NCBI RefSeq assembly: GCF_024679245.1
Contig: NC_090180.1
Location: 9,258,007 to 9,322,006, forward strand
DNA: 64,000 nucleotides
Direction: 5' to 3'
Source: Pseudorasbora parva
Lineage: Eukaryota > Chordata > Actinopteri > Cypriniformes > Gobionidae
Positions 36,840 to 49,008 of the stretch are shown in pieces. Each line of letters starts with the position of its first letter. Positions within the stretch are counted from its first letter, which is position 1. Under the pieces are notes generated by a model that made no database searches, had not been told where the DNA came from, and saw only the letters and a program-made list of their open reading frames with translations. Made by a program: the position numbers and the translations under genes.

Positions 36840-37475
36840 CCCTGAAAAACAACCTCATACCATAACCCCCCCTCCACCAAACTTTACACGTGCCACAATG
36901 TAGTCAAGCAAGTAGGACTACTGTTCTCCCGGCAACCGCCAAACTGAGACTTGTCCATCGGATTACCAAACAGAGAAGCGTTATTCATTACAGAACGCAT
37001 CTTCACTGCTCTAAAGTCCTTTAAACCACTGCATCCAATGCTTTGCATTCCACTTGGTGATGTGAGGCTTGGTTGCAGCGGGAAACCTGTTCCAAGAAGC
37101 TCTCTACGCACTATTCTTCAGCTAATCTAAAGGCCACACGAAGTTTGATGGTCTGTAGCGATTGACTCTGCAAAAAGTTGGGGACTTCCTGTGCACTGTA
37201 CGCCTCAGCATGCGCTGACCCCGCTCTGTGATTTTACGTGGTCTACAACTTCGTGGCTGAGTTGCTGTTGTTCCTAATTGCTTCAACTTTGTTAAAATAC
37301 AAATAATAGTAGTGAGGAAATTTCCCGAATGGACTTATTGCACAGGTGGCAACCTATCACGACATTCAAAAATGTTTGTAGAAGCGTCTACATGCCTAGG
37401 TGCTTGATTTTATACACCTTTGGCCATGGAAGTGATTGGAACACCTGAATTCAATGATTTGGAGGGGTGTCCCAA
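36840..37475. mobile_element. decayed DNA transposon, Tc1-like (provisional)
   Basis: The right border GATTTGGAGGGGTGTCCCAA, preceded by AACACCTGAATTCAATG, is a familiar end in fish Tc1-like elements. The body has CTCAGCATGCGCTGACCCCG and AGCAAGTAGGACTACTGTTC, which I recall from the same widespread copies. The minus frame at 36884-37111 is interrupted and gives no clean transposase. The superfamily is from memory, not from motifs visible here. Confidence 0.55.
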
Positions 37476-38186
37476 TACGTCCACCTCACCACACACAAGT
37501 CCATTTATGTTTATTTGGTGCTTTAGTATTAAAGCGGTGATCATTTCATGTGCTTCACTTAATCTGAGGCAGCAACAGCGATCGGACACCATATTAAAGA
37601 GTGATAAAATGGTATTTATTGTTAGAATTTCTTAATAAAATGAACAGAATCTGAAATATGAGGCATTGTTCCATATCAAAAGTAAAGCATAAAGCTTAGA
37701 GATTTATCGGACAGATTCTACACTGTAAAAAAAAAATTCAGTTCTTCAATTGAAAATGTTCTAGTGACTTATGAAATCTAAAAAGTAAAAAAAAATTAGT
37801 TGGCCAAATTGAATTTATGTGAATTAAATTGCATCAATTCACCAGAAATTAAATTCGGCCTAATGAAAAATTTCGATGTGATCAGTCAATAGAAAATTTT
37901 CCATTGGACACCTGAATTTTTTTTAGTGTACAATGTTCTGTTCATTCATCAACTGAAAACAGCACGAACTAAAAGAGTGATTATTGGGATTTAAGAATAT
38001 ATATCGGTTCATAAAATTTTGAATTGATTAAAATTGATATCATTATTGCTCGGTGTTCATACACACAATGCCTTGCTCAGACACAAATTATTTGCATTGA
38101 CGCTTTAAATCCATTCATGAGACCAAAAGGAACAATTTTACTATTAATTTAGTCACACAATCAGGTCAGATTTATCCACTGATTAA

Positions 38187-38313
<127 letters not shown>

Positions 38314-38879
38314 CAAATGGAGACAAGATTCATTCCAATCTTTTATTCAATTGTATTTTTTTAACAAAATCCTACGAGAGAAAAAAAACACTGAGTGGGT
38401 GTAAATTTGTGCCATGTGACAGTAGTCATGTTTTAACCAGTACACAGTTTTGAATGAGGTGTTTGTTAGACACATTGCAAAAACAGTTAGTTGTTTACAG
38501 TTGCCAATAATAGATACATCATATTTGATGCAATAATTGTTCAAATGTACGGTGTCTGAAACACTATTCATTTTTACAATACTAGCTTAACAGTCTTTTA
38601 TTAGTAACTCCATCATTACAGTGTTTTCTGCACCAATGTTGTAGGCCACCACTGCTGAATCTACAGCACAAAATAAATCATATTTTACCCAAGTTGTAAA
38701 ATATTAAATGCGAAGTCTTTCTTTGAGATGTGGGCTGCATGCAAAAAAAACAAGCATGCGGTGTCAACAGCACATCAGCAACATTTGCAAGTCTGCTGGT
38801 AATGTATAATATATTGATAAAAAAAACGGAAGATTGTAAAAATATATTTGAAAGAAGCTCACTAAGGCTATTGATAAAC

Positions 38880-39165
38880 AATGGAGTAAATCTGTAATGT
38901 AATTTATTCCTGTGATGGCAAAGCTGAATTTTTAGCATCATTACTCCAGTCTTCAGTGTCACATTATAATATGCTGATTTGCTGCTTAATAAACATTTCA
39001 CATTTTCACCACAGAAAGTTGCTTAATATTTTTAAGAAAACCATGATACTTTTTTTTCAGGATTCACTGATGAATAGAAAACTTGTAAGAGAAATCTTTT
39101 GTATCAATGTAAAATAATATACAATTTTAATGCATTCTTACTGAATAAAAATTCATTTAAATCTG
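38880..39165 (-). repeat. dispersed foldback repeat, copy F
   Basis: Has TTATTCCTGTGATGGCAAAG, TTTTTAGCATCATTACTCCA and CAGTGTCACATTATAATATG, matching the family at 3668-3880. Confidence 0.65.
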
Positions 39166-40225
39166 TTATAATTTATCCAAACATAAAAATAAACATTTCA
39201 ATTGCGTTCAATTCACAGGACTATCATAAATAAATAAGCGAAATGTGATTGTCGTCATATACCCTTTACTGTGAAATAAATGACTCATCAAACCGTGATA
39301 TAACATATTGGTCATGGCACAACCCTTACTGTGATGAGGTGAAAATTGCAAGTAACACACAGGCATGAAAAATCGGATGATGATGATGTGGCTTTACACA
39401 CACAAACTAAAACAACACAAACTAAAACTAAAACAACATCCAGTACAGTTCAGACACGTCAAAGCCAATCCCAATTCTCAAAATAAATATGAAACGTGGA
39501 GCATGGTTTAATACGGAAAGCCAGAACAATTCTTCTGAAGATAAGAAAGAGAAATCAGATTGGTAGAGTAGATCCAAAAGGATTTCCTGTAGATAAACAG
39601 TCCTTGCCACTGACGGATCTCTCCCGTGTGCGCTTGCTTCATTCAGCCAATCAAATCAAACCTGCAGCTTATGACCTACAAGGGTTGCCATGGTAATGCC
39701 TGCCTTCTGGAATACATGTCATGCATGTTAAGTGCTTTACAGTAAAAGCAACACACGCATGCGTGCAGCACGTTCACATCCCTGGCAACTACTACTAAAC
39801 CTCTCACTCACACGTGCATGTGCGAGGGCACACAAACACACACACATACACACACAAAATGGAGCAATTAATCCACTAGCCACAAACAACACACGTGAGA
39901 CAGTAGGCGTGCTTTCACATATATCGAGCGATACAGAAATAATTACTTTAAGATTACACAAGGAGGCTTTTTAATTAAATAACATTCACTTACAGTCAAC
40001 TTAAATGAAATGTGATGAACCCAGAGAAAGAAGTTCATTCAGTCATTCAGGACAAGTACTCTTACTGCAGTCTTTGAGGAGGTGGATTACACACAAGGAC
40101 GCTTTTCATATTGAATCCATGAAATTTAAACATTATACAGCTGTACATCAAGGCTGCACTATGAGAACAGTTAACTGACCTAGCACCTAACCCAGATTCA
40201 AAAATACCACAAAGCAAAACACCAG

Positions 40226-40607
40226 TGAAAGGGTTAGTTCACCCAAAAATGAAATATATGTCATTAATAACTCACCCGTAAGACCTCCGTTCATCTTCGG
40301 AACACAGCTTAAGATATTTATATTTAGTCCGAGAGCTTTTATTGAAAATGTATGTACTTTTTGGACAAAAATGTATTTTCGATGCTTCAAAAAATTATAT
40401 TTCTAATAAAATTCTATTCTAATTTTATTACCTTTCTGGACTTGGACAGTATACCGTACATACAATTTCAATGGAGACAGAAAGCTCTCGGCCTAAATAT
40501 AAAATATCTTAAACTGTGTTCCGAAGATGAACGGAGGTCTTACGGGTGTGGAATGACATGAGGGACATTAATGACAGAATCTTCATTTTTGGGTGAACTA
40601 ACCCTTT
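40226..40607. mobile_element. 382-bp foldback MITE with arms over 100 bp
   Basis: The left arm starts TGAAAGGGTTAGTTCACCCA and the right arm ends TGGGTGAACTAACCCTTTGA. The arms remain inverses through GTAAGACCTCCGTTCATCTT against AAGATGAACGGAGGTCTTAC and on to the CGAGAGCTTT block. It is the same family as 4642-4852 but longer. The TTAA flanks are mutated to TGAA and TTGA. Confidence 0.9.
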
Positions 40608-43600
40608 GATGTGGTTACAGTAAAGTACAGCACTGAGAACACATTGTAAATCTGGGAAAAATTAGTTTAAAGGTCTGTTGACGTAAATTTCCACTGAAAC
40701 AGTTTTTGTTTAAAATAGCCAATAGCCTTTTTTGTTTATATCACAGGCACAGCTTCCTTTTAAATCTCTACCACATAACCGTTTCTATTCCTATCCTCCA
40801 TTATGCTTTCAAATATAGCATTCTGTACAGAATTCAAATCACTCTGATATGTTTTATGGTCTGATTTTAGCCACAGCTATTTGGGGGCGGGACGCTTCAG
40901 ATTCTAGGGAGCATTTGATTGGACAGAAAATCTGCAGAGTGCAGTTATCCAAATCCATATTAGCAGAAGTGAGAGACCGTAAGTTTTGAATGTACAGTCA
41001 GAATTATATACAGTACAGAATTATATCCTTCAGCTGAAGTCTTGACACCCGCGCTTCAAATGTTGACGACTCCAGCTACAAATGTTATATCCAATAATAA
41101 AATGTTAGTGCATCAGTTTTGAAAAAGAATTCAATGTATATTGTTTAATGTATTAAGCTCTAAAAAACCTTTTGGGAAGGAGACCTCAAAACTACCAAAA
41201 AAAATATATATATATTTTTTTTTTTTGTATTTTGCTCGATACTAAATGAAATGAAAGATAATTTATTTATAATTCTTAATTCTAAACACAAGAGACTTGG
41301 TGTTGTTTTCATAAAGCAAAATATATATATGTATATATATTATATTTTTTTATATTTTTTATAAACTATTTTATATATGTATCGGCCAAAATTAGTTTAA
41401 AATATCAATGTCAGATAACGGCAAAAATCTAATGTTGTGCATCCCTAAAAATGTGTGACACTGATGACGTGACTGTACCATGAGTTATTCCTGCTTTCAA
41501 TTTGAGCAAGATGCTGTTTGGATCATCTGCAGAAAAATCACTGCTTGGATTTCATGCAGTTTCAAAGCTGCAGAAATTAAAGAAAAATGAGGACATAAAG
41601 ACATTTTGAAAATGTATACTTAAACTGTTATGATAATAAAACTTGAAAATGTTGTATCACATTAGAAACATGCAAAAACTATATAGAGACTTGCACATGT
41701 TTACATCAGTTAGAAAAGAAAAAGACAGCATATTTACCTATTCATGTATTGCTTGATTTATTGAGCAGCTTTTTTGTGCAGTATCAGACAGCTATTAAAT
41801 TATCAAGAAGGTGTACTTGTCAGATGTAGCCAGAATTCACTGAAATAAAATTATCAGCTCTGAAAGAAAACATTGGAATGAATCCCAACGGTACAGCAGC
41901 AGAGCTGAAGAACAGGGTGGTGACCTGCTGTGACATGTGCCCCAAAAGCCGTCTGGATGGATAATAAACCCTTTTCACAGAGTGTGATGACACATTATTA
42001 ACCTTGCAAATCTAGTAAAGTTTTTTATATTTAATTTTTTTTTAAAATTCAGTATACATTTAAAACGCTACAATTCTCAAAAAATGTTAACCTCTTTTAT
42101 AAGCCTATCCACTTTTTGGACTATTTTGTTAACAACAAAGTAAATATCCAGTAAAAAAAAAAAAGATTGCGAAATTTGACGTCTCTATCCAACTGGCTCT
42201 TTACTGATAAAATGGTATGCATAATGACATTATCCCTAAAAACGATAGGGAAACGAAACGTTTTGTATCGCAAAAAAAACAAAACAAAACTGCCCTCGTT
42301 TCGCTTCCATACATCATTTTGCATATATCGCAACTCATATCATATCTTTCACATCCCAAATATTTGTAAAATGCAGAGTAAGACGAGCAAAATTCACCAG
42401 TTTTTACTATTTTCACAAATAATAGGCCTATTACTAAAATATTAGGTAATATTAATCAGAAGATCATGGCGAAGTGGGACAGCTTGTCTGACAGGACTAC
42501 ATGCAACTGACTTTGTACATGGCAGCTCATATGTCCAGTATGCAAAATGTTAGGATTAATAAAAAAAGATTGCTACAATAAAATGTTCGGTCATATATAG
42601 CAACAATATGCCTTGAGCATGCAGTCAAGCCAGTCACGGTTTGACACGGCCTAGAACGCATGCATTCAGATCATTCATTCGAATCTATGAAAAACATTAA
42701 AATCGCTGCTAATTCTCCTTAGATGGAGCTTTAATGGTGCATTGTTCTGGCGACAGATATTTGGCTACACTCGTTGTATAAAGACAAAACTAACGGTGCT
42801 ATACAGTCAGTGGCGATCACTTTATCCAATCTGTAGTCAAATAATCCCTTCGAGAACTGTAATATCATTTGTTAGAACGATATGAAAAAAGGCTAAAAGG
42901 TAATCATGAATTCTGCTGTACTAACTTTAATAGAATACTATAATACTAATACTATAACTCCATATAGAAAAAGCTATCATAAACATTAGCAGCATTTACA
43001 AATCACAGCGTATTTGTATATCTAAAAGTATAAGACAACGACAACTAAAAAAACATACCATTCTGAAACAGCTTTTCTTGCGCAGGGTCTGATCGATCCT
43101 CTTCAATATTCTCTGGGTCTGATTCGGGATCAAATTGATACGGCAAAATTGAAACCCTTGTTTATTACAGTAATGCATCTACCCGTAAAGGTAAGGTGCA
43201 TGGCTTTTCCGGACAACGTGCGCTAGGTGGATAGTGAAACAACTCACTGGGCCAGCTAACCAATCTGGGCCCTCTAAGGGAGCTCAACAGACCGTTTTTA
43301 CGAGAAGGGACACATGTAGAAAAAAGGTAAAATATGAGTGTTTTTTTTAACAAAGCATGTTACAGTGCACCACAAACACAATCAAGCCTTCGAAAAAAAG
43401 CTGATCAACCACCCCTTTAAAAAATAAACCATATATCTGCCTTTAAAGTCATGATAATAATTACTTTCTGTAAGCATGATCCTTTTTTGTTGCTTGTTTT
43501 TTTTAATGATCTTTAATGAAAATGAATACAGTAGAAATAAAGAATACATTTACAGCAAAAGTTACATCACAGTAAAATGGGGTTTCATGTTGACTTTAAT

Positions 43601-45051
43601 AAACATTTTCTCCAAAGAACAAAAGCTTTAGTAGGTACTTTGAAATCTAGACATCGCAGCCACGTTCAAAATGTGAAGGCATTAGCTGAACGACTCTCCC
43701 TCCATTCGGTCAAGGGCAGAAACCCTATTTAGAGTAAATCAATGGAGGTTGATAGGAGACTGGTGAACAAGCTAAACTGATCGCCTCTTAATGTGACACA
43801 GGGCAGAATAAGAGGGTGAAATGACATTCTGGGCTACAGAAACAGATGTCTCTGAGGAGAAATGAGGATTAAGACATTAAGGCATTTTAGTTTTTCACGT
43901 CTGTGGCATAAACTACAGATGAAAGACTCTTTTGCAGATTGCTGGTCCACCATTACCAGACAAAATTAAATGAAGACTAATGTGGGCAATGCATTTAAAA
44001 AAAATATAGTAAAACAGATTATCTGCAGTGCTTTTTGCTAGTGGCACATAAATTACACTCATTTTCATGATTGCTAAAATTCCCATCTATTCTTCAGAGG
44101 GAGAAAAACAAGATATGACAGTACATGATTTTGAGGTTAAACACGTAAAAAGGTGCATTCGCAAAAAGCTATATTTTCAGCTAAACTCATGACCAGATTG
44201 ACTGGATAAGTGGAGACTTTCTGCCTTACAGAGCAGGAGAACTACATGACAAACACATTAATGAAACCGGATCTGTGTATTGCAGCAGCTTGAGTTCTCT
44301 GTTGATTTGTTCGCCACAGTCTGTAATTCCATCTGCTCTCCTTAAATCACACATATTTCAGGACCCCGTCTCGTCCGTGGGAAAGAGCCCAGAGCATGCA
44401 GAACATACGGAACATGATGAAGTAAAAGCCTTAAACTACACATAACCAGCCAAGTGCAGTCAGTGTTAACAAAAGGGCTTTGTTGAGACAAGCCATCGTC
44501 ACGACCGTGGCTCTGAGACGTATGCTACAAAGAGCCCATTCACCTGCAGGAGAGGAATGTCAGGTGAGGGGATGATGGCTGAGCAGAGAGACATTTTAAG
44601 AATTGCAATCTTAAGCACACAGACAGAAAAGCTATGGACGAAAATAGGAACCAGCAAGAGTTGAAAAATAGCCTGCTTGCTCAATTTCAGTGTTATTTTG
44701 GTATTGGCATACTATTATCCAAATCCAATCCAGACATATAAAAATGTCTTACAGGCAATCATGTCTTCATACAATGCCCCCAAAATGGCCACAATTGAAT
44801 GTAATTTTTAAAGATATACTTTTTTTTGTACATTTTTCATATTTAATAGTTTTATAGTAATAAAACATACTGAAACACAATTTTCATAACAAAAAGGCAA
44901 CTTAAATCTAAATGTAAATGACAAATATTGACTTCTTGACTCAACACAAAGTTTTATGTATGGAAGTAGATATGAAAATAGATATTACATTTTAACAATT
45001 CGTTTTTTTAATCTAAAACAGAAGCTCTAGAGCGGGACATTCTATCCTGGA
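40608..45051. other. stretch without recognised gene
   Basis: AT-rich, with hAT-like debris ending GTGCATCCCTA at about 41440-41449. A GC-richer block at about 43165-43430 has AAGGTGCATGGCTTTTCCGG and resembles part of the repeat at 61840-62110 by eye. Open frames such as 42121-42445 resemble no protein that I know. Confidence 0.45.
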
Positions 45052-45052
45052 T

Positions 45053-46763
45053 AGGGGTGGGAATCTTTTACCATCTCACGATTCAAATCGATTCTTATTA
45101 TTGAGGCCACGATTCGATTCATAATCTATTTTCGATTCAAAACGATTCGATTTTGAAAAATATCAAAATTAAATCCGCACCCACCCAAACCCGTTAATAT
45201 TTGGCCCGTTACCCGTGCCCGCGATAAATCACACACGCTAAAATCATTCAAATTAAAATGCTTTCTTGCACCTCTCTCAACATTAACAGCGTCATGAATA
45301 GGCTAATGAAAGAGGCTCTGCCTTTAAAGACTCGTTGTCAACAATTTCATATACTCCACCAACACATACTTCATATTAGGGCTGTACTAGAATAATCGAA
45401 TATTCGAATATTCGTTCGGTGAGGTGGCATTCGATTTTCAGTTTTGAGATTCGAATAATCTTTTTTTTTTTTTTCAACACGTGACTTCAGTCGCGGACTC
45501 ATTCTCACTCATGCTTGAAATGATAATAATAAATTTAAAAAAACACCGCAACATGCTTTCAATAAAAGCGTTGCGCATTTTAAAGATTTAAATTAACAAA
45601 AAGTCAGAATAAGACAAAATAAATCCCTTATATAGAATAAAACTAATTGTAATAGATATTACATTTTGTGTCATTTTAAAAACAATTCATTTATTCTTAT
45701 TCAACTGTTTATAAGCATGCTACCGTGTTCTTTATTTATTACAGTTCATTGAAATCACTGTGTGTTACTAATTTAATTTCTGTTTTGGGATTCATTTGTT
45801 TTAAAGAAAGGTTCGTTATTAATACCTTATAAAAGTTCTTGCTCTCAACAGACTTTTTGTTTTGTATCACTTGTGCACGGTCCGTTTTCGGAGCATAAAC
45901 CTCCCCATGTAATGCGTACCGGAAACTGTTCTATTTAAAAGATTATTAAATGTTTATTAATATTTAAAGAATGTGTGCCACCTGATCATATTGCACCAAA
46001 CGCAACACTGCACTCCACTGGGTCTGCCGCAACACATTTACGATGCCGAAGAGTGAAACGTGAAGTCGTGAAAGATGATACAAATGCAAACCGACACTAT
46101 TATTATATATTTAGCCCCACCCACCGAAGCTTCGAATATTCGATATTGATTGCCACCTAAGCTTCGAAGCTCAAAAAATGGCATTCGAAACAGCCCTACT
46201 TCATATACTCCACCAACTTTACTTTTACTTCTTCCATTGCTACTCCTGCAACGCTCGCTCCATCTGGGCTACGAGAGGCATCAACAAAAGTTGCACTGTC
46301 GCAGTGGTGGTGACGTGATGGTCAAATGGCATATCATGTTGTGTGTATGTGTAATGGTAATTTGGACATAGAAATTGTAATACAGTATGTTCGAGGGGGA
46401 AGAAGGAGGCGGGAACCGGCGAACATTTAAAAGACTTTAACCAAACAAAACGAAAGTAATGTGGGCGGCCCCTCACAGACAACTGCCACGCGCAAACACA
46501 TAATAAACTGTAAACACAACTCCACGTCAAATCCAAGTCTGGTGATCTCTCATCCTTATATACCTCAACCTAGAGGACTCAAGAGTGACCGGTGTGGCTC
46601 GCAGGTGACGTTCATTCACAATCACGCCCCACAATCATGGAGGCAAACAGCCAGCTGATTTTATTAATTTATTAAATCGATTCTTGGACATTTCAGAAAG
46701 ATTCTGAATCGTTTAAATGAGAATCTAGATTCTTCTGTGAATCGATTTTTTGGCACACCCCTA
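45053..46763. mobile_element. hAT-like element interrupted by a second hAT-like element
   Basis: The left end TAGGGGTGGGAATC and the right end with CACACCCCTA form imperfect inverted ends, backed by subterminal GATTCGATTC runs. CTGGATA occurs at both borders (45047-45053 and 46764-46770), though it overlaps the first two bases of the left end. With the insertion at 45377-46198 and its duplicated target removed, the host element is about 880 bp. No transposase. Confidence 0.8.
45377..46198. mobile_element. nested hAT-like element with perfect 8-bp target duplication
   Basis: Begins TAGGGCTG and ends CAGCCCTA. CTTCATAT flanks it at 45369-45376 and 46199-46206. Subterminal AATATTCGAATATTCG on the left and CTTCGAATATTCGATATT on the right. 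822 bp, no transposase frame. Confidence 0.93.
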
Positions 46764-47045
46764 CTGGATACCCGTATTTGGGATTAGGAAATTATATTGC
46801 ATTCTTAATTCTTAAACAAAACTTTAGTGGAAAATGTTCACAACAAGAGTTCCAGACAAGTCCTGAAAAGTGAAGCCAAAGCATTTCGATCGCCCCCAGT
46901 TGGTTGATCCCCGTGTAGGTCATAAACCCCGCCCTCTCCACAGAATCGAATGGTACACGAGACAAACTAAACAAATTTAGTAAAAGCAAACTACACATCA
47001 AATACAGTTATCACGTTGATGAAAGTTCCAAGTTTTCATTTTTTA

Positions 47046-47240
47046 AATAAGCTTGGTTTTAGTTATTTATTTGATTATATAAAACCGGGGGTGTGATATC
47101 ATGATTGACAGCTGAAATTGATAGTTGCTGAGTGTGGGCGGGGCCTTGATAATGCTGCTCTACTTCACGCTCACTACTGCGCACTCAGGTCCAGAATCAG
47201 CGGCAAGATGTCAGTGCCATATTGGGACATTGGCTGCTTC
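47046..47240. repeat. repeat shared (inverted) with 57280-57650
   Basis: TGATTGACAGCTGAAATTGA and GTGTGGGCGGGGC here match the inverse of GATCTCAGCTGTCAATCATG and AGCCCGCCCACAC in the second copy, with AGTTATTTATTTGAT against ATCAAATAACTAACT at the border. The two copies share order and spacing at several points. Family unnamed. Confidence 0.7.
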
Positions 47241-47292
47241 ACTTTTCTACAATGGAAGAAAGGGAAGGCACGCATCTTTTATTACAGTAATA

Positions 47293-48341
47293 TACCGTTA
47301 TTCCTCAAATAAAGACCGGGGCATTTATTTACCTGAACTGCCGATGGGAACCGGCTTTTATTTGAAGCAGGCTTTTATTAGGGGCAGGCCTGTATTTCTA
47401 ATTCCATCTGTTTGAAAAATAATTGCTTTATGTAAACCGTTTTCTATTTAAAGTGATCGTTCCAGTGGACAAATATCATAGATTTTTTTAAGAAACATTT
47501 GCAAAAATATACCAATACAACAACATAATACGCATTTTTTGTAATTCCGCGCGCAGCTCCGCATCCGAAGATGAACGAGTTCTCAGCGAATATAGCCGAG
47601 CATGACGTCTCATCACACCGGCACCCAGTTTGCACATTAGGTGCTTATATTTACTGAATAAATATTCCGTTTGGGAATATAAATATAATGTAAATTTCCG
47701 TTTGGGGAGGAGCGCGCGCAGTCAGCGAAGGCTCGCGCAGCGGAGACAGGCGAAAGTATAAATAAGGCTTGAGACGGGACTGCGCGGAGCTAAGCTTCGA
47801 GGCTCGGGTGAGACACCCTTATGACATAAAAGAGACGAGAGGCTAATATGAGGTGCGTCTTAATCAGCTCCCTAGTTCAGTAGTCAGGGCACTGCAGGAC
47901 ATACCGGTAAGTCAATGGACTGACTCCCTGATCAGTGCCCTGACTACTGACGGAGCAGATTGAGGCGCACGCATTGTGAAGATTGATATTTGTAGCCTGC
48001 CTGACACGCCATTTTCACAGACGTCGCATTTCTCATAGACTACAGTACCCTATTTAAAATGGCACATGCATCCTTTATATTCTCAATTTAATTTACAAAG
48101 CAATCCCTGTAAAGTTTTTAGGTTAACTATAGAAGAGACCAGGATTAGTGTGTGTCGCACTGGCATGACTCGCATCGTGGCGCGTGGCATCAGGATGGTT
48201 TCGCATTAAATTAACGGCATTTAGGAGATTATCCACTCATTTTCCCCCGGCCTTTATTTGTTCGTGCTGACCACACCCCCGGCCACTATCAGAGACCCGG
48301 CGTTTAATTGACTACAGCCTTTTATTTGAGGAAATACGGTA
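47293..48341. mobile_element. 1.05-kb inverted-end element
   Basis: The left end TACCGTTATTCCTCAAATAA and the right end TTATTTGAGGAAATACGGTA are near-perfect inverses, followed inward by further GGC-rich inverted similarity (GACCGGGGC against CCCGGCC-type blocks). No coding sequence. A small palindrome lies inside at 47877-47955. Confidence 0.85.
47877..47955. repeat. short palindrome inside the 47293 element
   Basis: CAGTAGTCAGGGCACTG and CAGTGCCCTGACTACTG are perfect inverses separated by about 40 bp. The single strand would fold to a stable hairpin. Confidence 0.85.
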
Positions 48342-49008
48342 ACTATGAATACACACATATTACATCTGTTGGCACTGTCATGTAATCTACCCTGTACAGC
48401 GTCTTGTTGTTCTTCACCATTTCCCATGACTTCATGACATAGAAATGTCTGAATGGAAGCAGCAGGTCATCTGGCTACTTTTAGAAATACTGCATTTTTT
48501 AGAAATATACTACTCATTTGGCATGCAGATTTTTGCACTATAAGAAATAGCATAATTGAATCCAATTTGCTCAAACAAAAAGGCGAAGTTAATTGCTGAG
48601 AAAGGGTCTAGCATCCTTTGTTTGCAGAAGCCACTTGGTTTCAAGTTTAATGCAATGACATTCATACATTTTTAAGTATTTAACTGCACTATGTAACTAT
48701 AAAGGAGCACTGTCTAGCAACAACTCTGTGCAACATCTAAATCTCACAGACACAATACTGCACACTAATGAAATAAGGTGTTCAAAACAGCAGATGACTG
48801 ACCCAGGGGACGTGAGTAGCCCTTAATCATAAGGGATCTCTCTCCACTGATGGGAAATCTGCAGGATTAACCCTGAAGGCCGGGCTCGCTATAATCTTCC
48901 TTCATCACTGTCTGCTAAACACTTCAGTCAGTGTTTGTGTATCCTGTGGGTTCTCCTAGATCTGATTTGCAGCTGAATAGATTAAGTACAAACAATAGTG
49001 TACAAACA
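48342..49008. other. stretch without recognised gene
   Basis: AT-rich unique-looking DNA between two transposon clusters. No coding sequence or RNA gene seen. Confidence 0.5.
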
